Positions 7,807 through 16,021 of a stretch of DNA of 52,103 bases are shown here, in pieces. Origin of the DNA: Arthrospiribacter ruber (GTDB lineage Bacteria > Bacteroidota > Bacteroidia > Cytophagales > Cyclobacteriaceae); NCBI RefSeq assembly GCF_019343195.1, contig NZ_RPHB01000015.1, forward strand, positions 1 through 52,103. The letters are read 5' to 3'. The number at the start of each line of letters is the position of its first letter. Within the stretch, counting starts at the first letter, position 1. The position numbers and the translations under genes were made by a program. Below the pieces are notes generated by a model, which saw only the letters and a program-made list of their open reading frames with translations, was not told where the DNA came from and ran no database searches.

Positions 7807-8607
7807 ATGAGACTTACTGAAATTTACATTTATCCAATCAAATCACTGGGAGGAATAAGACTTGAAAAATGGACTTTAGAAGAAAGGGGATTCAAATACG
7901 ATCGGAGATGGATGTTGGTAGATGAGGAAGGAATATTTCTTTCCCAGAGGAAGCATCCCCGAATGGCCCTATTGCAAGTTGTCCTTTTAGAGGATGGTTT
8001 AAGGGTGGAACAAAAAACAAATTCAGCCAATAATGTATTTATTCCCTTTGAAGCGGCTACTCTTGGACGTATTACTGTCAATATCTGGGAGGATAATGTA
8101 GAAGCAGATGTGTTGGGTGATCAGTTTGGTGAGTGGTTTTCTGACTTTTTGGGTATATCCTGCAGGTTGGTCAGGATGAGCGACAATTCTGAAAGGAGAC
8201 TCAAGCCCAAGTATGCTGTAAATGATGAGTCTGTAAGTTTTGCGGATGGAATGCCATATCTTATAATCGGGCAGGCATCATTGGATATATTGAATGAGAA
8301 GCTTGAGGAGCCAGTAGGTATGGATAGGTTTAGGCCGAATCTGGTTTTTGAAGGAGGAATACCTTTCGCCGAGGACGATTGGTTAAAAGTGGAAATTGGG
8401 AATGCTTTATTTAAAATCACTAAACCATGTGCACGATGCGTGATGACCACGGTAGATCAGGGTACAGCCGAAAGGGGTAAAGAGCCTTTGAAAACACTTT
8501 CTACATTTCGATTGGTTGAAAATAATGTGATGTTCGGGCAAAACATGCTAATGCTCAAAGGGCATGAAGTGAAAGTAGGGGATGAATTGCTGCCTGAAAA
8601 AAAGTAA
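7807..8607 (+). CDS. MOSC domain-containing protein
   Basis: The 266 residues contain an N-terminal MOSC beta-barrel domain (YIYPIKSLGGIRLEKWTLEERG near the start, given here only by its first residues YPIKSLGG) and a C-terminal MOSC domain ending near residue 260. The conserved cysteine thought to bind the molybdenum cofactor sulfur is in PCARCVMTTVD (about 209-219). Family members related to YcbX and mARC reduce N-hydroxylated compounds; the sequence does not fix the substrate. There is no ferredoxin domain at the C-terminus, unlike YcbX. The gene stands alone and a hairpin follows its stop directly. Confidence 0.9.
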   Translation: MRLTEIYIYPIKSLGGIRLEKWTLEERGFKYDRRWMLVDEEGIFLSQRKHPRMALLQVVLLEDGLRVEQKTNSANNVFIPFEAATLGRITVNIWEDNVEADVLGDQFGEWFSDFLGISCRLVRMSDNSERRLKPKYAVNDESVSFADGMPYLIIGQASLDILNEKLEEPVGMDRFRPNLVFEGGIPFAEDDWLKVEIGNALFKITKPCARCVMTTVDQGTAERGKEPLKTLSTFRLVENNVMFGQNMLMLKGHEVKVGDELLPEKK

Positions 8608-8627
8608 AGCCGGAATTTCTTCCGGCT
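8608..8627. terminator. Hairpin between convergent genes
   Basis: AGCCGGAA-TTTC-TTCCGGCT is a perfect 8-bp stem immediately after the MOSC gene stop. A T-rich tract follows on the minus strand, so it can also end the outer-membrane gene transcript from the right. Confidence 0.65.
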
Positions 8628-8678
8628 CTATCTCCATAGCTTAGTTTAGTTGATAAGTTTGGCTGTAGTCTATGTTTT

Positions 8679-9452
8679 TTAGAAGCTGTATCCAACTGTT
8701 AGTTTGAAGAAGGAAGGTTGGGTCCAGCCGCTTTTTGCTATCATATCATCACTCCTTAAATCTGCTCCTGAAGTAAATCTTGCAAAAGCACCTCCATTAG
8801 GGTCAGCAAACTGAACATATGGACCCAATGCTACATAAAAATCGTAAGCAGAACCCTCAGGCTGATTTATTCCACCTGTAAATCTCAGTTGCTCTAGGTG
8901 AAGACCTGCTGAGAAGAAAGGAGAGATTTTAAAACCATAATTTGCCCAATAGTGTAGGTAATTGTTTGTGCTTGGGTTGCCATGATCAAATCCTGCATAA
9001 TACCCTACGTAAATTTCACCTTCAGTAAATGCTTTATCTAATCCAATAGTTAAATTAGGAACTATGCCTTCTCCTAGTACAGGTGTTCCTAAACCTGAAG
9101 TCAAGCTACCGTTGAGTAGGCCGATTTGAGGGTTGATGTTGATCCCTTCTGCAACTGCGAAGTCCATTCCCACACCAAATTCAGTCCAGTTACCCCAAGG
9201 GCCACCGCCAATTCCAGCACCATTGTTACCTCCGGACCATAATATGCCGTAAAATGTAAAAGCTGTATTGTCGCTTAGGCTATATGAGCCTGCAAAGAAT
9301 GGATAGAACCCAAAGAAAATGTCTGAGTTTAATGTAACATCCATGGAGAATCTACTTTCTTCTTGGGCTTTTGCTTGTTGAGGATTGACAGCTAACATTA
9401 GCACAGCTAATAATAACGTTAATAGGCCGCCTTTTGTAAAACTTCTTTTCAT
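8679..9452 (-). CDS. Predicted outer-membrane beta-barrel protein (possibly DUF6733 type)
   Basis: The 257-residue product begins with a signal peptide (KK-type start, hydrophobic core, cleavage near AKAQ at 27-30). The mature part alternates short amphipathic strands rich in Gly, Phe and Tyr, and ends in KLTVGYSF with the terminal Phe typical of outer-membrane barrels. I think it belongs to a small Bacteroidota family (DUF6733-like) but cannot confirm this. No catalytic motif is visible. It is monocistronic: a 250-base gap with hemE's terminator precedes it and a hairpin follows it. Confidence 0.7.
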   Translation of the reverse strand: MKRSFTKGGLLTLLLAVLMLAVNPQQAKAQEESRFSMDVTLNSDIFFGFYPFFAGSYSLSDNTAFTFYGILWSGGNNGAGIGGGPWGNWTEFGVGMDFAVAEGININPQIGLLNGSLTSGLGTPVLGEGIVPNLTIGLDKAFTEGEIYVGYYAGFDHGNPSTNNYLHYWANYGFKISPFFSAGLHLEQLRFTGGINQPEGSAYDFYVALGPYVQFADPNGGAFARFTSGADLRSDDMIAKSGWTQPSFFKLTVGYSF

Positions 9453-9654
9453 AATTTTTTAATAGGTTTTGTGAGAAATAGGTTTGATTTGAGACCAAAT
9501 AATTACTTTTTGATATATAATATTTGATTTCTGGTTTTGAAATTACCCTATATTTTTGAAAATGCAATAAATAAGTTTAAAATATGTTAAAAAAATAACG
9601 AGATTGATGTTGATTGAAAACTTTGTAATAAACTCCGCAATGGATTGAAAATAA

Positions 9655-9685
9655 AAAAAGAGGCCTTATGAGCCTCTTTTTCCAT
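9655..9685 (-). terminator. Terminator of hemE
   Basis: On the minus strand AAAGAGGCTCATAAGGCCTCTTTTTTT gives a GAGGC/GCCTC stem followed by seven T, about 20 bases after the hemE stop. Confidence 0.85.
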
Positions 9686-9705
9686 ATTTTTAAAATAAAT
9701 GTACC

Positions 9706-10731
9706 TTATTTAAATTTTTTCACGGTTTCGATGAAAATCTTTACCATTTCCGGATTGATGTCTGGATAAACCCCATGTCCTAGGTTGGCTATATGCCGGC
9801 TTCCCCGGAATTGCTCCATCATGTCGTTGGTGGCTTTTTCTACCTGCTTTTCATTGCCATATAGAGCAGCTGGATCAAGATTGCCTTGCAAAGTTTTGTC
9901 AGAACCTATCATTTTTCTGGATTCTGCAATACCCATGTTCCAATCTAGACCTATAGTTTCACATTTTAGCTTGCTCATCTCTTCTCTGGCGAAGAAGGCA
10001 CCTTTGGCAAAAACAGTTTTTGGGACAGAGGTGATGGCATCACAAATTTGGGATATATAGGGTAGAGAGAAGATTCCGTATTGTTCGGGAGATAAAATGC
10101 CTGCCCAGCTATCAAAAATCTGCACCAAATTGGCACCTGCATCAATCTGTGCTTTTAGGTAATTGATGGTACTGTCGGTTATCATTTGAAGCAACTTGTG
10201 AGATAATTCCGGCTCAGTGTATAACATCGCCCTGGCTTTTGAAAAAGTCTTGGATCCAGAGCCTTCTACCATGTAGGCAAATATGGTCCATGGGGCTCCT
10301 GCAAAACCTATCAAGGGCACTCTTCCATTTAAGGCTTTTTTGGTGATTTTAATAGCTTCGATAACATAACTGAGGTCGTCTACTCCATCAGCAACCCTGA
10401 GCTTTTTCAAGTCACTTGCAGAATTTACTGTAGAAGGAAACCAAGGCCCTCTTTTTTCGACCATTTCATAAGGTAGTCCCATCGCTTCGGGAATCACCAG
10501 GATATCGGAAAAAATGATGGCAGCATCCACACCCAAAAGATCTACCGGCTGTATCGTCACTTCAGCGGCCAATTCAGGTGTCTGGGCCAGTTCTATAAAA
10601 CCGCTTACACTTTCTCTCACGGCTCTGTATTCGGGCAATATCCTACCAGCTTGTCTCATCAACCAAACTGGAGTTCTTTCAGGGTTTTCTCCCTTTGCAG
10701 CTTTAATTAGTAAGTCATTTTTCAATTGCAT
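9706..10731 (-). CDS. hemE: Uroporphyrinogen decarboxylase
   Basis: HemE removes four carboxyl groups from uroporphyrinogen III to give coproporphyrinogen III in heme synthesis. The signature [16 protein letters not shown] (24-39) and the second motif [16 protein letters not shown] are intact, and the C-terminus [15 protein letters not shown] is typical. The frame is open for six more codons upstream, but I start at the ATG of MQLKND (341 residues), the usual beginning, because the longer start would lie inside a promoter-like TATCTTTG. The gene is single, with its own terminator. hemB and hemC are in the same window but not linked. Confidence 0.97.
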   Translation of the reverse strand: MQLKNDLLIKAAKGENPERTPVWLMRQAGRILPEYRAVRESVSGFIELAQTPELAAEVTIQPVDLLGVDAAIIFSDILVIPEAMGLPYEMVEKRGPWFPSTVNSASDLKKLRVADGVDDLSYVIEAIKITKKALNGRVPLIGFAGAPWTIFAYMVEGSGSKTFSKARAMLYTEPELSHKLLQMITDSTINYLKAQIDAGANLVQIFDSWAGILSPEQYGIFSLPYISQICDAITSVPKTVFAKGAFFAREEMSKLKCETIGLDWNMGIAESRKMIGSDKTLQGNLDPAALYGNEKQVEKATNDMMEQFRGSRHIANLGHGVYPDINPEMVKIFIETVKKFK

Positions 10732-10735
10732 GCCG

Positions 10736-10743
10736 CAAAGATA
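10736..10743 (-). promoter_or_regulatory. TATCTTTG promoter element abutting the hemE start
   Basis: The minus strand reads TATCTTTGCGGCATG, so a perfect Bacteroidota -7 element ends four bases before the hemE ATG. A start of transcription six or seven bases further would give a leaderless mRNA. No clear TTG -33 element is seen at the normal spacing, which lowers confidence. Confidence 0.45.
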
Positions 10744-10807
10744 AACCACAATAACAATTTATTCAGGTATTGGATAAAAACATTGGGTCATGTAATCTGG
10801 AGTAAAA

Positions 10808-10845
10808 CAAAAAATCCCGAAAGCTCTTTGCTTCCGGGATTTCGT
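10808..10845 (-). terminator. Terminator of the collagen-like gene
   Basis: AATCCCG-AAAGC / GCTT-CCGGGATT forms a stem with a six-base loop. On the minus strand it is followed by a T-run, about 20 bases after the stop of the gene at 10862-11416. Confidence 0.8.
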
Positions 10846-10861
10846 TTAAGAACGCAGTCTT

Positions 10862-11416
10862 TTATTTCAATTTTCTTTCTAAGGTTATGAAATCCTTATC
10901 CTGAATACCTGTCATCTTCATGACTTCTTCCATTTCTGTTAGGTCCAATCTGCCATTTGCAAAATCAACCGGTAAGACTACAATTCTGAAAAGAACGTCC
11001 CTGGTCCATGATTCATCCAATAACTCAGGATCAAAATTTGACTCTAAGAAAATTGCTATATCTTCTACTGTATAGTCATAATTGTATCTAAGGTACCCTT
11101 CCTCAAAAAATACAGTCTGAGGTAGTAATCTCCATACTCTGTTTTCATTGAAAGTTTCCCAGTTGATAAAAACCAAGACAATATCACTTTCAATCAGCTC
11201 TTCGGGAAATGACAGAACTTCAAAATAGTCATTTTCTGCTGTGAAGTCAACCTCCACTTCATATGCAATTCCCACGAAGGAATCACCAGGTTGCCCTTGT
11301 GGACCTTGCTGTCCCTGAGGTCCCTCCGGGCCTTGAGGACCTTGAGGTCCCATAGGCCCCTCACATGCTTGAAAAACCAATGCCAGCACTACGAGTACTC
11401 CTAGAATTCTTTTCAT
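10862..11416 (-). CDS. Lipoprotein with short collagen-like Gly-X-Y segment
   Basis: The 184-residue product has a lipoprotein signal peptide with lipobox VFQAC (Cys18). Directly after the lipidated cysteine come nine Gly-X-Y triplets, mostly GPQ, GPE and GPM, which could form a short collagen-type triple helix. The rest (about 47-184) is an acidic globular domain rich in Phe, Tyr and Glu without a motif I recognise; similar Bacteroidota proteins are annotated as collagen-like hypothetical proteins. A trimeric surface lipoprotein on a collagen stalk is a reasonable inference. A TAGTTTTG box about 80 bases upstream may be its promoter. Confidence 0.75.
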   Translation of the reverse strand: MKRILGVLVVLALVFQACEGPMGPQGPQGPEGPQGQQGPQGQPGDSFVGIAYEVEVDFTAENDYFEVLSFPEELIESDIVLVFINWETFNENRVWRLLPQTVFFEEGYLRYNYDYTVEDIAIFLESNFDPELLDESWTRDVLFRIVVLPVDFANGRLDLTEMEEVMKMTGIQDKDFITLERKLK

Positions 11417-11511
11417 ATCCTTGTGTTAAATATGGTGTGTTTAAAATCTAACTCTTTATTAAAATCAAAATTTACAATTAAGATAAGGCAATTTTCAAAA
11501 CTAAGCTATAA

Positions 11512-12030
11512 TTATTGATTTTTAACGCCTATTACTCTGACTTTGTTTGGGCTGATGATCTGATCAATAAAAATTTCAGGTTGCTCAAGTTTGTTCTCCT
11601 TAGCAAATGAGTTGATTTTTTTTTGGACTTTTTTCGGTCCGGGCATTACAAAGCGGTGGGCTTGAATGTTGGCAACAATAGAACTCGAAGCGTCAAAGTT
11701 TCTTTCTTCAAAGCTTGAAAGGTCTTCCGCCCATTTTTTTTCTATTCCTACAAAAACCTCCATCGTGTCCAGTTTACCTGCCGGTTCAATGAGATAAATG
11801 GTATTGATAAAAGCTTCAGGATTTTTTTCTGCTAGACTTTCTATTTTTTCAAAACTAGATTTCAGTTTGGGATCTTGCGGAGTTCCCTTGTAATGAATGC
11901 CTACCAGTGAAATTTCTCCGAGGTTTTCTTTTTGTACCTCTATTTCATTAAAACCTCCAAACATATACAGCCCTAATACTGCAACAACTGCCAATAGCAC
12001 TCCAGTAACGATTAAAGGCTTGGTTTTCAT
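11512..12030 (-). CDS. Membrane-anchored protein of unknown function
   Basis: The 172-residue protein has one N-terminal membrane helix (about 6-27, LIVTGVLLAVVAVLGLYMF) and a soluble domain. The pattern LVGIHYKGTPQDPK followed by an alpha-helix and later VFVGIEKKW recalls GyrI-like effector-binding domains, but similarity is weak and I give no function. The topology suggests that the domain faces the periplasm. It starts 12 bases after the end of the barrel gene at 12043-12627 on the same strand, so the two are probably one operon. Confidence 0.7.
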   Translation of the reverse strand: MKTKPLIVTGVLLAVVAVLGLYMFGGFNEIEVQKENLGEISLVGIHYKGTPQDPKLKSSFEKIESLAEKNPEAFINTIYLIEPAGKLDTMEVFVGIEKKWAEDLSSFEERNFDASSSIVANIQAHRFVMPGPKKVQKKINSFAKENKLEQPEIFIDQIISPNKVRVIGVKNQ

Positions 12031-12042
12031 TTTTTCTTAATT

Positions 12043-12627
12043 TTAGAAAATATAACGAACGCCGATAGCTCCCTGAAGCCTTAAGTGGCCAAACCTGTCC
12101 AATAACTCCATGAAGAGCCCGATCTCAGCAAATACATTGATAGGCAAATCATCAAAGTAGTATTCTGCTCCTCCGTATATTTCCGGGCCGAAGTCAATAT
12201 TTCTGCGGTTGTCACGAAAGATGTTGGTAGGAGAAAGTGCAGTGTCTGTATAGGCATAATCCACTCTTACTGACCTGAGCTGAGCGCCTAATCCGGCATA
12301 GCCCAATAAGTACCCTTCTGTGATTCCAAACTCATCTGTGAAATCTTCATTGTATGCGATTCTACCATTGATAGATAGAGCACTACCTGCACTATGTGAC
12401 TGATAAAACGCATTGGCGGTAGGTCGGTTGTTTTCAAATGACCTTCTGTAATATTGGGCACTGTTGACCCCGGCTCTTCCAAACATTCCTTCAACGGAAA
12501 TATTTTCATCCAAAAATGTTTTATATGTAATGGAAAGTGGCTCTCCCAGTCTCAAGCCTACACTGGATTCCTGAGCAAATGTCATGACCGGAATTAGGCC
12601 CAAAATCATTAAAGTAAGTTTCTTCAC
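12043..12627 (-). CDS. Predicted outer-membrane beta-barrel protein
   Basis: The 194 residues begin with a signal peptide ending at TFAQ (about 16-19), the common Bacteroidota cleavage site. The mature part has alternating beta-strands, for example VGLRLGEPLSITYKTF and INVFAEIGLFMEL, and ends in GVRYIF with the aromatic terminal residue of outer-membrane barrels. Size and pattern fit a small eight-stranded barrel. No specific family is assigned. A minus-strand TAATTTTG lies at 12668-12675 as a possible -7 element. It is the first gene of a likely two-gene unit with the membrane-anchored gene downstream. Confidence 0.7.
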   Translation of the reverse strand: MKKLTLMILGLIPVMTFAQESSVGLRLGEPLSITYKTFLDENISVEGMFGRAGVNSAQYYRRSFENNRPTANAFYQSHSAGSALSINGRIAYNEDFTDEFGITEGYLLGYAGLGAQLRSVRVDYAYTDTALSPTNIFRDNRRNIDFGPEIYGGAEYYFDDLPINVFAEIGLFMELLDRFGHLRLQGAIGVRYIF

Positions 12628-12795
12628 GCTTTTGTGGTTTTTGTTTTCAAATCTTTTTAATACGGCACAAAATTAAATTCTGTTGTCTCAAGTTTGTGCC
12701 TAAATCAAATGATTTTTTCAGATTTTGTGCAAGGGTCAGGAAATTAATGTGTTACAATAATCATCCTTTAATAAAATTTTTAAATGGCTATATGT

Positions 12796-14571
12796 TTATC
12801 CAATTGCCATTGATTTCAGCTGCATTTGATGCAATTGGGAATAGTATCCTCCCAATTCCAGTAAGCTGTCATGATTTCCTTCTTCTTTGATTTCTCCATG
12901 ATGGAGAACGATGATTTTGTTGGCTTTCTGGATAGTAGATAGTCTGTGGGCGATCACAATAGAAGTCCTGCCTTTCATCATTTTTTCTATGGCTCCTTGG
13001 ATCAGTTCCTCTGTTTCTGTGTCCACCGATGAGGTAGCTTCATCCAAAATGATGATTTCAGGATTGTATACCATGGCCCTGACAAATGATATCAACTGTC
13101 TTTGGCCGACTGAAAGGGTTGCTCCCCTTTCCATGACATTGTAATCCAACCCTCCTGGAAGTCTCTCTATGAATTTTTTTGCTCCTACCAATTCGGCAGC
13201 TTCCATCACCTGCTCTTTACTGATATCAGGATTCCCAAGAGTGATATTATAATATATGGTCTCGGAAAAGAGAAATACATCCTGCAAAACAACTCCTATA
13301 TGTTTCCTTAAGGTGCCCAATTCATATTCACGGATATCCGTCCCGTCAATCTTGATTTTTCCTTTATTAATTTCATAAAAACGGCTGATCAGATTGATGA
13401 TGGAAGATTTGCCCGCTCCTGTAGCTCCTACCAAGGCTACTGTTTCGCCATGCTTGACTTCAAAATTGATATTTTTGAGGACCCATTCCTCGTCATTGTA
13501 AGCAAACCATACATTTTCAACCTTGATATTCCCCCTGATTTTTTCCGGCTTATAGTTGCCTTCATTAGGGATCTGCTCGGTAGATTCCAGAAGTTTGAAT
13601 ATTCTGGAAGAACTGACCACGCCAAGCTGCAGGGTGTTGTACCTGTCTGCAATCATTCGGATAGGTCTAAAAAACAACTGAAGGTACATGATGAAAGAGA
13701 TCAATACCCCGACCTGTATGTCAGCATCAAATACTCCTGTAGCACCATACCAGACCACTAGCCCAATACCTATGGCCTGAATGATTTCAGCCACCGGGAA
13801 GTAAATTGAATAGTAAAGGACAGATTTGACATGGGCCCGTCTATGTTCCCTGTTGATATCTTTGAATTTTTCATACTCCCTTTTTTCTCTGTTGAATATC
13901 TGTACGATATTCATTCCGGTGATATGTTCCTGAAGAAATGAGTTCAGGTTGGAAACTGCATTTCTCACATCATTGAAGGCTACTTTGATTTTTTCTTTGA
14001 AAATGTAGGTAGAAATAATCAAAAGAGGCAAGGTGCACAAACTGACGAGAGTCAGTTTCCAATCAATGTAGAACATCACCCCAAGTATGGTGACTAATTG
14101 TAGTAAATCTCCGATGATGGCAGCCAAGCCTTCACTGAACACATCTGCGAGGGTCTCAATATCTGAAATATTCCGTGTGACCAGCCTACCTATTGGAGTA
14201 TTGTCAAAAAACTTTAACCTCATCTTGAGGAGATGTCTGTAAAGCTTGATCCGAATGTCTTTGATAATGACTTGGCCAATCCAGCCTGACAAATAAGTAT
14301 GTGCAAATTGTACTACTGCCTGGAGGATCAATAAGAAAATCAATAAATAAATGATCTTTACCAATCCAGGCCCATCTCCTACGGCCACGTAATCATCAAT
14401 GGCTACCTGGATAAAATAAGGTCTGGTGGGAGCAAGAATGGCGAGTCCAACGGTGAGAAAAACCAAAAAATAAAATTGTGTTTTGTAAGGCTTTACAAAC
14501 CTGTATAGCTTTCCAAGTACTTCGGTGTCTATGATCTCACCGCTTTTTACATTTTCTTTTTCCAGACTCAA
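12796..14571 (-). CDS. ABC exporter, fused permease and ATPase (MsbA/MdlB type)
   Basis: This 591-residue half-transporter has six predicted membrane helices (about 35-310) followed by a nucleotide-binding domain. Walker A is GATGAGKSS (382-390), the signature is LSVGQ (486-490), and Walker B is EIIILDEATSS (505-515); the H-loop is AHRLST. As a homodimer or heterodimer it would export a lipid, peptide or drug from the inner membrane, but the substrate cannot be read from sequence. It starts 11 bases after truA and is probably co-transcribed with it. A second exporter at 19322-21154 is more similar to classical MsbA. Confidence 0.93.
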   Translation of the reverse strand: MSLEKENVKSGEIIDTEVLGKLYRFVKPYKTQFYFLVFLTVGLAILAPTRPYFIQVAIDDYVAVGDGPGLVKIIYLLIFLLILQAVVQFAHTYLSGWIGQVIIKDIRIKLYRHLLKMRLKFFDNTPIGRLVTRNISDIETLADVFSEGLAAIIGDLLQLVTILGVMFYIDWKLTLVSLCTLPLLIISTYIFKEKIKVAFNDVRNAVSNLNSFLQEHITGMNIVQIFNREKREYEKFKDINREHRRAHVKSVLYYSIYFPVAEIIQAIGIGLVVWYGATGVFDADIQVGVLISFIMYLQLFFRPIRMIADRYNTLQLGVVSSSRIFKLLESTEQIPNEGNYKPEKIRGNIKVENVWFAYNDEEWVLKNINFEVKHGETVALVGATGAGKSSIINLISRFYEINKGKIKIDGTDIREYELGTLRKHIGVVLQDVFLFSETIYYNITLGNPDISKEQVMEAAELVGAKKFIERLPGGLDYNVMERGATLSVGQRQLISFVRAMVYNPEIIILDEATSSVDTETEELIQGAIEKMMKGRTSIVIAHRLSTIQKANKIIVLHHGEIKEEGNHDSLLELGGYYSQLHQMQLKSMAIG

Positions 14572-14582
14572 GGATGCAGGAT

Positions 14583-15335
14583 TTATTTGAATATACGATC
14601 AGGATAGCTCACTCTGCATAAATATAGTCCTTGTGCAGGTGCTGCGGCCTTTGCTTTTCTTCTGTTTTTACTCTCAATGATACTCCGGAAATCATCCGGA
14701 TTTATTTTTCCAACCCCAACTTCCATCAATGTACCCACTATGGCCCGTACCATTCCTCTGAGGAATCGGTTGGCAGTTATATGAAAGAACAATTCATGGC
14801 CGTTTTGTTCCCAGAAAGCACTTTTTATTTCACATCTAAAATTGTTTACTTCTGTTTTTACTTTGCTGAAACATTCAAAGTCCTCGTATTCCAAAAGTAA
14901 TGCTGCGGCTTTATTCATTTGGTCAATGTCAGGATTTTGGAAAAGAAGCCAGGATCCTTCATGGTCAAAGGGGCTTTTTCTAAGTCTGCATTTGTATAAA
15001 TACTCCCTTTCGATTGCGTCAAATCTGGCATGTGCATCAGGTACTACTTCCTTGATTTCATAAATGGCGATGCTTTTGCCAAGAATTCCATTGAGTTTTT
15101 TGAGCAATGAATTCCGGTCTGCTATTTCCGGAGCGTCAAAATGGGCAAACTGTTGGCTGGCGTGTACTCCTGTGTCTGTCCTTCCACTTCCAATAATTCC
15201 AGTAGGAATTCCCAAAAGCAAACTGAGTGCTTTTTCAATTTCCTCCTGCACGGTCACAGCATTGTTTTGGATCTGCCAACCATGATACTTACTGCCATTA
15301 TAGGCCAATTCCAGAAAATACCTCTTCATGTCCAT
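14583..15335 (-). CDS. truA: tRNA pseudouridine(38-40) synthase TruA
   Basis: TruA converts uridines 38-40 in the tRNA anticodon arm to pseudouridine. At 250 residues it has the normal length. The catalytic aspartate is D54 in GSGRTDTGVHASQQ (49-62), and the N-terminal RYFLELAYNGSKYHGWQ and the later HITANRFLRGMVRAIVG are family signatures. Two ATG codons two residues apart (15335 and 15329) are both possible starts. A TATCTTTG box lies 10 bases upstream of the first. It forms an operon with the ABC exporter downstream. Confidence 0.97.
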   Translation of the reverse strand: MDMKRYFLELAYNGSKYHGWQIQNNAVTVQEEIEKALSLLLGIPTGIIGSGRTDTGVHASQQFAHFDAPEIADRNSLLKKLNGILGKSIAIYEIKEVVPDAHARFDAIEREYLYKCRLRKSPFDHEGSWLLFQNPDIDQMNKAAALLLEYEDFECFSKVKTEVNNFRCEIKSAFWEQNGHELFFHITANRFLRGMVRAIVGTLMEVGVGKINPDDFRSIIESKNRRKAKAAAPAQGLYLCRVSYPDRIFK

Positions 15336-15345
15336 TTTTCCTCCG

Positions 15346-15353
15346 CAAAGATA
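15346..15353 (-). promoter_or_regulatory. TATCTTTG promoter element close to the truA start
   Basis: The minus strand reads TATCTTTGCGGAGGAAAAATG. The -7 box matches the Bacteroidota consensus and shares TATCTTTGCGG with the hemE promoter. The mRNA leader would be only a few bases. GGAGG overlaps the expected transcription start. No convincing -33 element is seen. Confidence 0.45.
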
Positions 15354-15441
15354 TCAATCCCCTTCAAAAATATATGCCCATCCATAGAAACCTTGCGAAT
15401 CCGCAAAGAAGGCCTTTTCTTTGTCAAAATTTAAAAACAAA

Positions 15442-15924
15442 ATGATACAGAGAGTTCAGACTATATTTCTTTTTCTATTGATGATCGCCATGACTTTAGT
15501 GCTGTTTTTTCCGATTTGGCAGCAAGTCAATCCGGACCAGACACAACTTATGACATTGTCTGCGTGGAGTTTGCAGACTTTAGATGTGAGCAGTGGTGAA
15601 ATTGTACAATCAGAATCCAAGGCTCTTGCAATTGCAGTTTTGGCGATGATTTCAATAGTATTGGCAGGCTTGAGTATCTTCTCTTACAAAGACAGAGGAA
15701 GGCAGATGATGTTGAATATGTTCAATTCTTTGGCGATGGTCGCCAACGTAGGCCTAATTGTCTGGTTTACTTATTCTGCTAATGCAGATTTTAATCCAGA
15801 TGTAAATGGGGCTTTTGTACTTGGATTCTGGGCCATATTTGCAGCATTGGTGATGAATATGTTGGCCAATAGATTCATCAGGAAAGACGAAATGCTCGTG
15901 AGATCTGTGGATAGAATAAGATAA
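15442..15924 (+). CDS. DUF4293 family membrane protein
   Basis: The 160-residue protein has four predicted membrane helices: near residues 5-22, 62-80, 92-112 and 122-142. The start MIQRVQTIFLFLLMIAM is the typical beginning of DUF4293 proteins, so I use the ATG at 15442 rather than an upstream TTG in the same frame. The C-terminus RDEMLVRSVDRIR-like tail (KDEMLVRSVDRIR) is also characteristic. The family is confined to Bacteroidota and its function is unknown. It is divergent from truA, with a 106-base gap, and is followed by its own terminator. Confidence 0.88.
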   Translation: MIQRVQTIFLFLLMIAMTLVLFFPIWQQVNPDQTQLMTLSAWSLQTLDVSSGEIVQSESKALAIAVLAMISIVLAGLSIFSYKDRGRQMMLNMFNSLAMVANVGLIVWFTYSANADFNPDVNGAFVLGFWAIFAALVMNMLANRFIRKDEMLVRSVDRIR

Positions 15925-15963
15925 CATTGTCCAAGGGGTATATTCATTATTTAAATAAAACAG

Positions 15964-15994
15964 GCCAGTGAAATGATTCGCTGGCTTTTCTTTT
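15964..15994 (+). terminator. Terminator of the DUF4293 gene
   Basis: GCCAGTGAA-ATGA-TTCGCTGGC forms a nine-pair stem (one G-T pair) followed by TTTTCTTTT. Confidence 0.85.
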
Positions 15995-16021
15995 GTAATT
16001 TTTAGGTAATATTGAATGCTT

